A stretch of 64,000 nucleotides of DNA from Hydractinia symbiolongicarpus (Eukaryota > Cnidaria > Hydrozoa > Anthoathecata > Hydractiniidae): the NCBI RefSeq assembly GCF_029227915.1, contig NC_079879.1, forward strand, positions 14,196,001 to 14,260,000, written 5' to 3'. Below, one piece after another: positions 44,923 to 58,063 of the stretch; positions within the stretch are counted from its first letter, which is position 1, and every line of letters starts with the position of its first letter. The notes under the pieces were generated by a model. It searched no databases and was not told the DNA's origin. It saw nothing but the letters and a program-made list of their open reading frames with translations. The position numbers and the translations under genes are program-made.

Positions 44923-47900
44923 GTATAGGTAAATAGGTTACGTTTTCTACCTCAAAGACAAGTCATATTATAAAACCGCGCGTGATGTTTGAAGGGCTGC
45001 CAAAGGTTATTTTATATTTTTTAATAAATTTGCAACAAGAAAACCTAAAATTTTTGTAAAAGTGTTGTGATTAAAAAAAAAATGAGTAAGCTAAAGTTAA
45101 GATAGTAGGAATCGTAACCTACGTCGTGGTAAGTAGAACTAGGGCGTGGTATGGGAAAATATTGATTATATGGGTAAAGATCATCCTACCACGCACCAAA
45201 ATAGCCCCCTAATTAATTACCACCATTCGCCATTATCCAGTTTTTAACGATTTTTTAAAAAAAAAATTCGAGTGCAATCACATACATAACATACCCCTTA
45301 TCTTTTTAAAAGTAGGTCTTTTTTGCGATTTTGGGGGCTTCATGTTTGCACTGTCACTGTGTAAACGTACTGTGTCAAAAAATCTTGAAATTACACATGA
45401 ACATTCTGCTAACATACACTGGCATTCGTAGCAAAGGATTTGACGTGTAGTCACTTCAATTAGGATTTCTGGACCTGTCTGTTAGAGGTACCCTCGAAAA
45501 TTTAACACGTAGTTAACGTAACCTTTTCAAGATATGCACAACAACAACAAAACTTTTTTAAATTTTGATTATTCTTCATCAAATCATGTGGTTAAATACT
45601 TTTTAAGTTTGAAATTGTGTTTATATAATTGCTTTTTGATATTGCTACTCTGTTTCTAGTCGGATGTATTCTTAATATTCTATCGATGAGTTACGTTATC
45701 GACCTGAGTATAAAAATTGCGCATATTAACCCTTTTTGTGTCTATGAAGGTATATGAAAGAGAATCTTTTTATTAGCCCATGTAAAATAAATATATGTGC
45801 TAAGAATTAACGTAGTATTATCTCTTTCATCTTGGTGTTGCTGTCTTACGATCTATCACAGCATGGAAGTGGAAAGGTCGCAGACTTTTCCTACGGCGCG
45901 GAATCGGAAAAACGATCTTAGTGCACTCTAGTTTTCGTATTGTCTTTGTAAGAAACAAAACGGTGATAGACATAACAAGAGGTTATTATGTGAAAGGTTT
46001 TTCTATTAATTTTTTGATTATGTGTCGTCAACCAAAGTTGAGGCTAGTATATATTGAGGGAAGGGGGATGCGGTAGTGCATTACCGCTAGGAGGTGGGTG
46101 TTGTTGGGCAAAACATTTTCCTAAACAAAATTTATCGTGTGTTGGCTTATATTTCATAACGTTTGTAGGAATAATTTCTAGATAACACAAGACAAACAAA
46201 ATTTATGCATTAGACGATGACTGTCAGCAATATTTTATGCTGACGTCAGCTTTTTTAATCAATATTCCAGTTTTCAAAGAATTTTTTACATATAATTTCG
46301 TTGTCATTTATAACTTTTAGCACTTCTTTTCACATCTTCCTGACAAACACAAAAAACAACTACTTTTTGGTAAACGTTGGTATTTCGCGCTGGCTGAAAT
46401 CGTTAAAATCCATCGTGAATAATGTACAAGTACGAGTAATACAAGTAAAGTTTATAACAACAGCGTCAGTGTGAGATCATTGCACGAAGACGATCACTTT
46501 TATTGTAATCGACTCCTACTCCAGGATAAAAACCACCGTACTCTGTAATAGCCAAACTAGAGGTTCTTATCGCTTTTTTCGGTTGGGAAAACCTTTGAGA
46601 TTGCTACGCAATGACGACGTATACAATTTCAAACATAATTTCCTATTTAACAATGTTTAGACAGAATAATAAATATTGAACTATTGTTGATTGTTGCGTC
46701 ATCCTTTATCTCCAAGATTTGTTTTGGGAGAAGAAGAAGAATCTTAATAACGCTACTTAAATTTGTGCTTTGATGTCTGCTTTGTCTTGCTGTCTATATA
46801 TAAAAGCCAAATCATAATATCGCAAGTATAATTGTTAGTGGTCAAAACTGCTATTGTATTACCCACAGTTTTTATAATAACGTGCTGTTCAAGTTATAAT
46901 ACGGATGCGTTATTTACAGACTCGAACATGTTAAAAATATAGTAGCGTGACCTAACAATAGTGCTGCGCCATTAACCGGGACATTATTTTACTTTCTTGG
47001 CACACGCTGCAATAAATGACCATTGTTACTATTCTCGACTTTCCCTCACTTTTATGACAGTATGTTGCGTATTTATTTGAAAGGATATTTTTGTTTTTAT
47101 TCCAATTTGTTTTAAACAGATGAGGACACTCCCGCTCTTTACTGCAGGGTACTTTACAGAATACTGTTGCAAAATTAAATAGACCGTTTCTGGAGTTTAG
47201 CTGATACTTTTCGTTATAATTTCGTGATTACTAACCGACTTATTAAGTACTAAATTTAGCTAGATGTGGCACCTTTTCCGGTTAGGAACCCCATTTAATA
47301 TTTGTCCCCTACGGTAGTATAACATTTATACTTCTTTTTTCAAAACGCCCATTTCCCCTTAACGAGCATCAAGGGCGCTTAATCGTGCATTTATTGACTG
47401 TTTTTAGTTACTTATTCAAAAAATTCACGAGTTACGTGGCATCACCTAGGCACATGGCAGTTCTCCCTAACGGCGACTCATAACACTCATAACGATAAAG
47501 GCAATGTAATAAGGATTCACAAGGTACACGTTTTTTGTTATAAGCAAACGATGTTAGGGTGAATGATGAATAATGTAGCAAATTACGGAAATTTTGTTCA
47601 TTGTTTTTGCATAACTAAATATATATATAGAAAAATAACATACATAAAAATGTCAAGTGATGCACATAAAACATAACTTGTATACTGCAAAACGATATAA
47701 CTATTTTTAACAAATGGTACTTATTTTAATCCATACTCTTGTCTCAGCACCGTTAAGAAATAAAACGTGCGCTACAGATCTTTTTTTTAACGAACCATAA
47801 GAATTCAAAGAAAATGAAAACATTCTCGATACATACAATGAGGAGCGTTTAATAGTGGGAAAAATAATTAAAAGTGTGCGAAACTACACCAAATTATAGT

Positions 47901-47970
47901 TAAATGTTTCGTACAGTAAAGGTAGAAATAAAACAGTTTAGAGACACTTTCTTCTGGAACTTTTTCTGTA
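44923..47970. other. Non-coding spacer
   Basis: AT-rich. I see no ORF of interest, no known repeat and no RNA gene. One stretch (46245-46258) contains TGACGTCAGC but no Helitron context. Confidence 0.4.
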
Positions 47971-50017
47971 CTACAAGCGCTCATATTTAAGCCTTGTTTG
48001 TATTTGCGACATGTCAAAGTTTTGTAGTACACGTTTTCCAACAGAGCTTGATTCGAGTGCACGTTCTACTCTATTGATGGATATTGGTCCAGAACGAATG
48101 ATCTCGGCACACTTTTCGACAATGATGTTAGCTTCAACATTCGAGAAAATTTTTTCCTTTCCAGAAACTGTATTTTCATAATCATCATCTTCACTTTCCT
48201 CGTCAACATCTTCGTTTTCACCATGATGCTTATCTACTATATCAAAAACAAAATTGTGTTTTCGCAACAAGAGCACACCACACACTATTAAGCCTTAACT
48301 AAAGAAATATTGGATCGGGCTGCTTTAAGTGCATAAACTTTCGCAACAGAAATATTCGCGAATTGTAAATTTCACAAAAAAATTGCATTTCGCGAGTTTC
48401 TGCCTGTGAAAGCTTCAGCGCTTTTTTCAAAATCAATTAAGCTAGCAAGTAGCACAACACAAACATACCTCCTTTTGACACAGATTGTTTGTATTCATTT
48501 GCAATAGAGGAGCATGAGTTGTCAACAGCATCATTACCATCTATTAAAAGATAGGAAATGAATTCTTTTAAATTTAATAAAAAAACAGGCACAATTTTCA
48601 TGAAAATCTTTATATTTATACTAACGTAAAACAAATAAAAGTCACCAATACAACATATAAGAAGAAAAATGCGATAGTTTTAACCTACCTTTCTCCTCTT
48701 CCGTGACTCCATAGCGCCAGTAGCTTCTCAATTTATCTAAAATCTGCCTATCAGACAAATGAATAAGATGGATAAACTTTTCACGTAGATTACGTACATC
48801 GCCAATTCTGACAGATTTCGCAGTCAAAAACTGCTTAAATAGAGTCTCCAACTCCCCGACTTCGGCATCAGTCCACGTTTTCTTTTTTTCGTAAATATTT
48901 GTTTTGCCACGTTTGTTGAAAGTTTCCTCCAAGGCAGCTGTACCCTTAAGGGCATACTTTTCCTTCTCTATCAAACGGTAGTATTTTTTGAGGTGCTCTC
49001 AGAGTGCGTCAACAGGCTAGCAACATATGGAGCTTCACTTGGATTTTTATCTTCAATGATGGTGGATCCAGACTTTTGAAATATATTTGAAGTGATGTTT
49101 TTCCTCACTGGCGGATCGTTTTCACCATAAACACCGGACCTTTTCCAAGTGCTATTAATTTGTTTCGATATTGCTCCAGATTCTAACATCTTGCCATTAT
49201 ATGAAACAAAAACATTTTCAAAGTCACTGTGTATCTGACTGCGAATTGAATCGAAAAAAATTAAGAGCTGTTGGTACAAGGTTTCTCTCGTACACAGATT
49301 ATTAACAGGACCGTGTTTCCTAAATGTCTTGTGACGTTTTACTTTAATAATATATTTAGCATCACGAAATACAGCAGCCTTCACCTCATCGATGTTCATG
49401 TTGCTAGGTACGCCAGACCTCTGACAATTAATTATAGTTATTTCCGTTATGAGAAAATCCCGTATACACGCATATTCTTGACGAGACAAGGTGTTTTCTC
49501 GGTAAGGGCTACGAAAATTTTTAATTATCGAGATAGCCTCCTTTGCACTGGCAGACTCCTCATACCGTTGGATCTGCTCAGGCGTGATAAGCACTTGTTG
49601 CTCCTCCATCTGTCTCTCAAGCTGCTGTATCTCTACCGTTACATTATTAGATTTGCTCCATCGAGATACACTAACTTTCATCCTTAAAATCATATCTGGT
49701 GCTATTCCAGGTAGATGGATCTCCTCAGTAAGGAGAAAGTCATAGAAGTGTGGCAGTGACAAAATATACCGTTTAATGGTTAAAGCTTTGTATTCCTTTG
49801 TCTTTTCGGCATACGTTGTCAAAAAGGTGTCGCGAATTTTATATTTTCTGACTAAATCACTGGGATATGAGAAATCCAAAGCTGCCCAAATATCTCTCAA
49901 TTGCTGCTTTGACTGAATAGCACTCTTTTGGCAACTCTTCCCTCCATCAACTGAAATTTTATATGTCACAAACCTCTCTAAAATTTCAGCAGAGTCAACC
50001 ACTTCGTCATCTTCCAT
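47971..50017 (-). CDS. Tyrosine-recombinase-like (Crypton/YR-type) protein with SANT-like tail
   Basis: Three exons on the minus strand: 50017-48689, 48540-48469 and 48236-47971, all with good GT-AG sites (AAAG|GTAGG, GAG|GTATGT; acceptors TTTTAATAG and TTTGATATAG) and consistent phase 1. The N-terminal part has core-binding-type helices; the catalytic-domain-like part has QRSGVP (box I Arg), KRHKTFRKHGP and, where His-x-x-Arg is expected, TSNIFQKS. A frameshift at an A-run near 48975 precedes KYYRLIEKEK (Tyr position). The tail contains TWTDAEVGELETLFKQF and FSNVEANIIVEKCAEIIRSG, two SANT/homeobox-like helical units. Acidic linker (EDVDEESEDDD). First ATG used; an upstream exon may exist near 50040. 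Confidence 0.6.
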
Positions 50018-50539
50018 GTCACTATCCGAATCTGTTACTTCGGATCAGTGGCGATCATCAGTGGCGACATGCTTAGCAGGGATGGATGTCATATGTGTAC
50101 TTCGTTGTTTGATGCAACGTCACACACCCTGGCTAATTTCAACATACTATAATAGTAAGGTCCTTTTGATAGTTTGTGGACGTCTTGGAGGTGCAAACTC
50201 ATTCTTTTGTTTCGACAACCTAAAACCTAACACCTGGTTTCCTCAATCCGTATATGCCAACGCAATATTTTGCCTTACTCCGGGGCCAATAGTGTACTTC
50301 TATCATGTGCCGAGATAAATTTGTAACACAACTATCACATGACTGTAATGGACATTTTTTGCAGTTTCTATGAAACAATTCAAACAATTAAATTAACATA
50401 GTTTGAGACTGCAAGAAAACGGTGGGAAACAGAAATTTCTTCTTAGTATTTTAATTGCAATATGTCTTGCACGAGTTGAATTTCGCAGGAATTTAAACTA
50501 AGATTTTCGGCAGAATATTTTTGTTCGAATTTCTGGTTT

Positions 50540-51300
50540 AGCTAATTTTTTTTCTCTTTTACTTTCAAATAATAATTTGAATACATTAATAATATAATTC
50601 GAATAAAGGAGATACGAGAAACAAAAAATCTACATGTTGTAAATAGTATATGGCAGTAAAAATCATACTTTTCTATAGGTAAGGTTGTAGAGTCTGTTGA
50701 AAGTTGGTTCTCGAGCTCTGAAATTTTCTTCTTCAACCTGATATTTTCTCTCATCAACATACTAAGGCAAGGATAAAAGAATTTAAGGAATCTAAAATTA
50801 GTAACAGTTAAGGCTGCAGACTCTTTCTTATATGCGCAAGATGGATGGTTATACAGCAATTTCAGTACATATTAAAAAAGAAATGAACATACCTTTCTAA
50901 ACTATTTGACGTAGACGATGTTTCAACCTGAAACAAACAATATCAAAACCTGATTATAGACCTGACAATAAAAGAAAGACTTTCATCGTTTTTTCCAATG
51001 ACTTTTAATTTGCAATGAAGCGCCTCAACATTTTTACTTCGTACCCTGATGTCACTATCAACATCACTATAAAATTTGACAAAAAACCTAGCTGAAAATT
51101 TCCTTATTTTTGTTATAAAAAATTATAATAAGTAACAATGTGTTTAGAAAAATGTGTGCCATACTTACTTTCCAATTGTTACCATTTTTTTCCCAAGATA
51201 ATAGGATAGGCCATGCCATCAGTCCCATTCCTTGTAATAACTGTTATGGTACCAACCAATACAAATGATTCTTGAAGATTTCGCTATATAAAAATGTATA
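50540..51300 (-). other. Possible exons of an unidentified coiled-coil gene
   Basis: Several minus-strand segments have open frames between plausible splice sites: about 51290-51185 (TVITRNGTDGMAYPIILG), 51070-50962 (VRSKNVEALHCKLKVIGKND), 50930-50889 and 50762-50664, the last with a clear coiled coil (LMRENIRLKKKISELENQLS). Order and phase are not proven and no family was recognised. Confidence 0.3.
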
Positions 51301-51410
51301 CACATATATTTACCATTGTCAAAAAAAAATTCACACACTTTGTGCCAACTGTATTAAAAAGACATCCACACAGCTACATATAGTTTTAAAAATATGTTAA
51401 AAAGGTGAGT

Positions 51411-51541
51411 TGATACAAAGGAAGTTGAGTTTAGATCTAACACAGTCTAGATCAGATTGGAAGAGGGTCATTAATATACCCCGTCCAACCCATGCTAGCA
51501 TGGAAAACGGACGTTAAGCCGAGAATGATGATGATGATGTG
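51411..51541 (+). repeat. LINE/SINE 3' tail with (ATG)n end
   Basis: Shares about 125 bp with 63328-63452 (GTTGAGTTTAGATCTAACAC..CAACCCATGCTAGCATGGAA) and ends GATGATGATGATG. The pattern CATGGAAAACGGACGTTAA plus ATG repeats is that of many invertebrate LINE-derived 3' tails. Confidence 0.7.
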
Positions 51542-53050
51542 AGTATGGATTGTGTGATTCCATAATATGTGGAATATGATATTTCTGTATATAATTCAGT
51601 TTATATTAAATATATTAATAATATTAATTATATTAGCCAGTTTATATTAATTATATTAAAAATTACCTTCCGTAAAGAATAATTTTCACAAATTAGTCAT
51701 TTTAAAAAATTTCAAAAATTTATTTTTGAAATAAATGTTTGAAACGAATAATTTCAACTTGCTTTGCAGTGAATTAGTTTGCAATTTTAGTTTAGGTCCT
51801 TATAAATTATTTGGGATTTATATAGCTTTCAATTAAAGCTGCTTACAAGATTCAGAAATCTTTTTGTTTTGCTAAAAATTCATGTTGATTAATTTTAACA
51901 AATAAACCTTTTTGCAGGAAAGACTTATTTTCACAAATTGACTTTTGCAGAAATTGTACACGTATATATTTTCACTAATTGTCGATACAAAACTTCCTAG
52001 AAATAAAAATATACTGTTAAGAACAAGAAAAAGGTATATAATAGTATATATATAATAGGTGTATACACACAAAAGACTGTTGTTTACCTTACTATTACCA
52101 AAACTCATGATAAAATATGCTTCCTACTTTTCTTGTGACCTGCTTTGACAATTCCAACTTGAAAAATGATTTTTTTTATTCTGACAATGTAAAATATATA
52201 TGAAATACTTGAGCAAAGCACAACTGCAGTGTGATATAAAAGAAAGCTTAATTGTGTACTTAACTAAATTAAAAACCGGTGATATAAGTTATTTGAAAGC
52301 ATGGGTACAACAGACAACACACTTTTTTAACAATAATTTATAACAGCTTTTGTTATGATTTGATATCATTTTGATTAGGAATAATATATCTATAAACAAC
52401 ACTGGTTGTTTAAAACAAGTGTGTGGGGTCTCCAGAAAAACAACTTCAAGCATGGTCATTATTTTTAAAAAACAAGAGAAAAATAAACAAAATGTTTTAA
52501 AAACAAATAGGTGTGAGTCTCTCGAAAAACAACTTCAAGCATGGCTATTGTCTTTAAAGAAACAAGAAAAACATAAGTAAGAATAAATTTAGTGAAAATA
52601 AAATGAGCTTTTAAACAAACGCTCCAGAGGTCATATCAAAATACCAACATGAGAATAAGGACTATATAAAAACACACTACAGCAATATACTTAACTACAC
52701 AAAAAGACTACCAAGAAACATAATGCTATTGTTAAATGACCATAGCTATAGCTCTTTAATTCTACTAATGTTATTTCATTGAACAAACCTAAAAAGTTCA
52801 GATTGCTATTTGGGGTGTTACTAGCTACAAAACGTTAGCTAGCTATGCACTTTGGTTGCCCACAAAAAATATATTTACATAAGCATTTACAACATTTAAA
52901 ACTGTTAAAGGACAAAATAAAACTTACCAAAGAAAAAAAGCTTTTCTGTTTCTTATATCTGATTGATATGATTAAAAAACAACAACAACAATCCTTAACT
53001 GAGAGTATCTTTCACGCCGCAAGCCGCCCTTATGATTTATTTTTAATATT
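51542..53050. other. Non-coding spacer
   Basis: AT-rich, only short ORFs. 52420-52470 and 52510-52560 are an imperfect direct repeat (CTCCAGAAAAACAACTTCAAGCATGG type) of about 75-bp period. Nothing else identified. Confidence 0.4.
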
Positions 53051-53059
53051 TGCACATGC

Positions 53060-53205
53060 GCGTTGACGTAGAAAACGTAACCGCCATGTCGTGGGTAACC
53101 GACGTAACCTAAGCGTAACCTACTGCTGGGTAGGAAACGTAACCGTCGTACGTAGGAAAGGTAACCGACGTAGAAAACGTAACCTAAAACAGTAGGATTC
53201 GGTAC
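53060..53205. repeat. Cluster of ACGTAACC motifs
   Basis: At least eight partly degenerate copies of ACGTAACC(G/T) within 150 bp, directly before an (ATCT)n tract. Confidence 0.6.
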
Positions 53206-53235
53206 TGTTTTCGGTCAGGAGAGTAACTGTGAATA

Positions 53236-53324
<89 letters not shown>
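53236..53324. repeat. (ATCT)n microsatellite, 22 units
   Basis: Uninterrupted ATCT repeats. Confidence 0.97.
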
Positions 53325-56081
53325 CAGGCGATTTTGAAGATTCTGCCTTCGCTGGCAGAAATTAATAAATTTGATAAATGAGGACTCATGTCCAAATTGT
53401 TGTGGGTTTGATCCCCATATAAGGCTGTTGTCTAGTTGGGCAAAAATTTCAAAAAGACTCTAGAACTGCCTTTGTGGTTTCCCTCCTGATTACATAAAAC
53501 ATAAATTAAATCATAATATTTCTTTAAATATATTACAAAATATTTCAACCATGGCTAAAGACCAGCCAAAGCAATCCGGTCACTCAAATTACATAATAGG
53601 TCAAGTTGCAATAATTCCATCGAAGATTATCTTGAAATGTTAACGTAAAAAAATAGCGACACTGAGCTGAATGTTATATCTATCTTGAGTCATAATTATT
53701 TAGCTAGTCAATTGCACACAACAATCCTGTTAAAAACATTTCCAATCATGCAAAAAGCAAGTCTCTAAATACTTTGAAAAATGCATTTGCAATACGATCT
53801 TGTCAGCTGTGTTACGAATGAAAATTAACGATCTTGCAGAAAGTGTTGCCAAGTGTTGTGTTTGATACCCAAAACAAACTTAAAATGCCTGACTCGATTT
53901 AATCCCAACTAGCCATATACAAAAATAAGCCATAGAAAGTTGCAGCTTGTCTTCCACTTTAATGGAGTTGGTGTATGCAAATACATTTTAACGCCGTGTC
54001 GCAAGTTGGTCCTGGCCCGTCAATTGACATGGCAGCAAAGTCAAAAAAATGAGCCACCGTGTCCAAAGATGACTCGTCCAGTCTGTAGACGGGATGTGTT
54101 AAAGTTATGTCAGAATATATCCCTTTTACTGACATTACTGAGTGTTTGCTTCGTAGTTTTGTAGAGATGCCCAGCTTTCGGGGAATTTCACATTGTATAT
54201 ATTAAGCGCACCAAATACGACCAACGTTGTGCGTGCACAGATTCGAAAAACTAAATTTTGCAACTGAGGAATTTTGCAATAAAAATATGTGAGATTTTTT
54301 TTTCTCAATCAAAAATCTTTATGTTAGTTATAAAGTTATAGCTAAAATATAATGTCTTGGGGGGCGCTGTAAGCCACCCCCAAGCAGGGCCTAGGGCGGC
54401 GCCCCAGAAACTTTTGCTAAAACGGGCTTTGCGAACCCTGAAATAGGTTTAAACGGGAACAAAAAACAACCTCGTATACAGACGTTTTAGACATTGATAA
54501 CAGAAACGAAACATTCTCATAAATATCGGAGCCCTCGTATAAACACTTTAAATAGAAAACAAAAAGCCCTGCGGCTTGAAGATTTCGTCATTAGCCCGGA
54601 AGATTCAAAAAATTTGAAGTAGACCTTGAAAACGGAGAATAATGGGGTAAACAAATCATTTAGTATCTAATTCTCAATTATTATTGTAACTAACTTGCAA
54701 TGTTAAAATACAACTTAATATATAAAAAATTAAAAATAATAATTTTTACATATATATAGTATTCTAAAATAATAGTAAAAACTTTAACTGGATATTTTCA
54801 ATACTGATCTGGAAAATTCTGGAAATTCCAGGATACAAATCTTGTTATGTATGAACATGATTCAAATATAATAACTTTTAAACAAGTTTAATTTTAATGA
54901 ATTATTATTCAATTAATTCAGCAATAAATACATATTAGCATTTTAATATTTTAGTTTTTAGGCCTTCAAAATTTACTCTCTTGTTAACGATTCTTTGAAA
55001 ATGCTGAAGGCGCATGGTTGGATAACAGCTGATATAAAAAAGAAAGTACGTTTTAAAAATGAGAAACACGAACACAATTTTACCATAAACTGGATTAACA
55101 CCAGGTTGTTTAATTATCTCTTTAACCTCTCTTTGCCTCTTTGATTTAAAGAGGGAATTAAAAATATACAAATCAATGCCATGTGATGCACAAGTTATAT
55201 TGTATATATAATATGTATATAAATTTAATCAAGCTGGCTTTTGATATCTTTATTAAACAAGTAACGTACTAAGCAGGCGATACATGACTGTAAAATCTGT
55301 GGACGATATATTCAGAATGTATTGTGTCGAAATCGATTAATATTGAATTCAACAAATTTTATCGTTTATTATCCAAATTCTCGAATTTGAATTTCTTTTC
55401 GGAGAGTCTGATTAGTTGCAGTTTTTCATTTTGAAGAAAAGAATCTGTCATTGTTTTGCTTGACAAATCCAAAAAGTTGAAATTTCAAATTGAAACAAAA
55501 AAAGGCAAACAAAGAATTAATAAAATTGTCAGATTTTTTACAAGATGTTTAATTATCCTGCATCGGCTAATTATATATTCTGTTACATGTTAATTATCAG
55601 TTCACCCTGACTGTTTGGTCCAAGCAACAATAAACTTTTGCCATGCTTAGACAACTTTTCTGCAGAAAATATAAAAAAATCCTGTGACGAATATCTTTTT
55701 ATCTGATAGAAGTAGCATCAAAAAGTGTCGTTTTGAAAGTTGTTTTAGCCCCCTTTGTCCTAAAAGAACATGAGTTGGGTCCAGCCCCTCATGGAAAAAC
55801 TACGTAAAGCAGAACAAAAGGTTTTTGTTGCTGACAAGTTAAAAAAGGCACTCTAATCAGAGCACTATTTTGGGTAGCTAGCTTGATAACTAGTAAAAAG
55901 TCAACACCAATCAAAGAGCTCCAAATCAGCACCAAAAGCTGAGATAGCTAGCTAGCTAGCCAGCCAGCCAACCAGCACACTTTTCCCACTTATATATAGC
56001 TAAATTAATTCTTACCTGATAAAATGCATGAATTTAAAAAAAAATAGCATTTAGCTCCCTAGCTAGCTACATTAATAAAGC
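53325..56081. other. Non-coding spacer
   Basis: AT-rich. A GC-rich island at 54355-54430 (GGGGGGCGCTGTAAGCCACC) resembles the end of an unidentified repeat. 55930-55975 has CTAG/CCAGCC simple repeats. No gene recognised. Confidence 0.35.
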
Positions 56082-56265
56082 CAGGGTCGGATCGAGGTTT
56101 TTTATGTAACTAAGCAAAAAATTTTGGGGGGAGATTACCGCCCAGAATGGGCGTTAAAATACGCCAAATGGGCGGACCTAATAGTAACAAAATTTATCAC
56201 CTTGTTCAGGCTTTTTCCAGCGTTAAAAAGTACAATAAGTAACAATATACATAAAAAATATATAG

Positions 56266-56649
56266 CTAAAATATATAAAACATGTAAACTATGTATAAAT
56301 CAATCAGCAAGTATATACATTTCAAAAAGCCTTTATCTCTTTTCTGTTCAGCAAACTCATCTATCACTTCATTAGAGATCACAGTGATTGACCTGTTAAA
56401 CATGATAACTGCTAGGCTGCTCAACCTTTCCTCCGACATTGTGTTTCGCATCTGAGTCTTTAATCGCCTTAGCCCAGAGATACTTTTCTCACAAGTGCAT
56501 GAGGTTCCAGAAATTGTAGCCAAAATTCTCAAAACTTCACAGATTGATGGAAATGTGTACCTATTTGTGGTTTTAAGAAGAGGTGATATCTGTTGGTAGA
56601 GCACCTTGATAGTTTTTCCAAAATATCCCCCACATATCCAACTGGGCAT
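56266..56649 (-). CDS. hAT transposase, C-terminal dimerisation domain
   Basis: The minus-strand frame contains YTFPSICEVLRILATISG, TSCTCEKSISGLRRLKTQMR and RLSSLAVIMFNR...EVIDEFAEQKR, the hAT family C-terminal dimerisation region (Cys-x-Cys-Glu-(K/R)-x-(F/I)-S..L). It reads through to a stop at 56266; the conserved part ends near 56310. No catalytic N-terminal parts were seen in this frame, so the transposase is either spliced or truncated. The element ends lie 180 bp and 1.4 kb away. Confidence 0.8.
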   Translation of the reverse strand: MPSWICGGYFGKTIKVLYQQISPLLKTTNRYTFPSICEVLRILATISGTSCTCEKSISGLRRLKTQMRNTMSEERLSSLAVIMFNRSITVISNEVIDEFAEQKRDKGFLKCIYLLIDLYIVYMFYIF

Positions 56650-56765
56650 ATGTTACTATTTAGGCATTTAGTAAAAAATTATTATACCTCAACTACATTA
56701 AAAATTGATAAAACACACATTAAATGATGACCAAATGAAGGACTTTGAAACACATTTTGCTTACT

Positions 56766-56943
56766 CAATTATGGCCAGTCCTCTTGACTTGGTCTTTGTA
56801 TACACATCACAACCATCCGATAAACATTGCACAAAAATATTGTCAAGCGGTTGATCAAAATTCTCAAAAGCCAGGGTTTCATCGCAAATCAGCAACACAA
56901 AAATAGATCTGTAAAGAGAGTTACCATCTCCACTGACACTGCA
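56766..56943 (-). other. Predicted exon of unknown identity within the hAT element
   Basis: Open between a strong acceptor (TTTTTTTGTTATGCAG) and donor (GA|GTAAGC). Encodes SGDGNSLYRSI...LAFENFDQPLDN...YTKTKSRGLAIIE. DGNSLYRSI recalls the start of OTU proteases with Ser for Cys, and SRGLAII recalls caspases. Neither is strong enough to name it. Confidence 0.3.
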
Positions 56944-58063
56944 TAACAAAAAAATACATCAGATAGAAAGGTAGTTATGAAATAAAAAATATTAGTAAGA
57001 TTGGTAAGATTTTTTCTATCCATATTGTTATAGCTATATAACATATGTCAAGTAGTCTTGGTCCACCACTACGGTGACCTGGCTTGACAATTGATGGATA
57101 CGTTTTCCATCTTTAATACGGCTCTGTTTCTACTCATCATACTGGCTCAGTATTCTCTCAAAATCCAAACACTAGTGTATCTTGCTAGGTATAAAATAAC
57201 AAATAAATCACCACATGAACACTTCAGATTTATTTTGAGTGTATTTTTCTTTTGATTTATTTATTTTTGTGGGGAGGTTTGAGTATAAAAAATAACACAA
57301 GACAAAGCAGTAGCTATACAAACTCGTTTTGTTGAAAAAATATAGCACCAGATGTTTCATACAGAACAGGATCAGTGAAAGAACTTAGTGTACACACATT
57401 CTCAGCTACTATAGTGAATAATAAATAAGTATCTCATTCACTATATATAGATATTTTTGCAGAGAAACCTAGCTAGCTAGCTAGCTACTTTAAAATAATC
57501 TTCTCAAGCCAAAAAAAAATCTGATATTTTAGCTTAGGGAAAAAACTATACATACTACTACACACTGGGTACTTGAAATTCATAAGAAATAGTAAAAAAG
57601 ACATCCTGAAAGCTAAAGGTTCACACTACCTCTACCGTCCATCTTTGGTTGATTGGTTATAAACACGAACAACGTGGACTGTTTGCATTCATCTTGTTAC
57701 GGTTGAGAAATTCTGTCTACCTTGCCTTTTTTTGCTTATTTGCTTATACGCGATGGCAAAGTAGTTTTTCATCTCCGCATTCTCTCCGTGCAAAAAAGCA
57801 AATATATCAACTTTGACACGCTTTCTTGCTTATTCTTTAATAAGCGAGAAAGCAAAGTTGCTTTTCGTTTCGCTTGCTCAGAGGAGTATCTATCTACTTT
57901 GTTTGGGAAAGTGAATAAGCGCAATAAGCAAAAACACAACTTCCTTACCAGACTTCCTAAAAATTACAAGGAAAACTATACACACGAGACGCGTGCGGGC
58001 TTTTTCTCTACGTTTTTGAAAGTAAGCGCGCGCTTATCTTGCTTATACCTCCATCCGACCCTG

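Larger units (their letters stand above)
56082..58063. mobile_element. hAT transposon
   Basis: Terminal inverted repeats CAGGGTCGGATCGAGGT (left) and CAGGGTCGGATGGAGGT (right, reverse complement), the CAGGG start typical of hAT, plus a hAT transposase C-terminus inside. A clean 8-bp target duplication was not found (AATAAAGC left, AAAGCTAC right). Confidence 0.75.
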
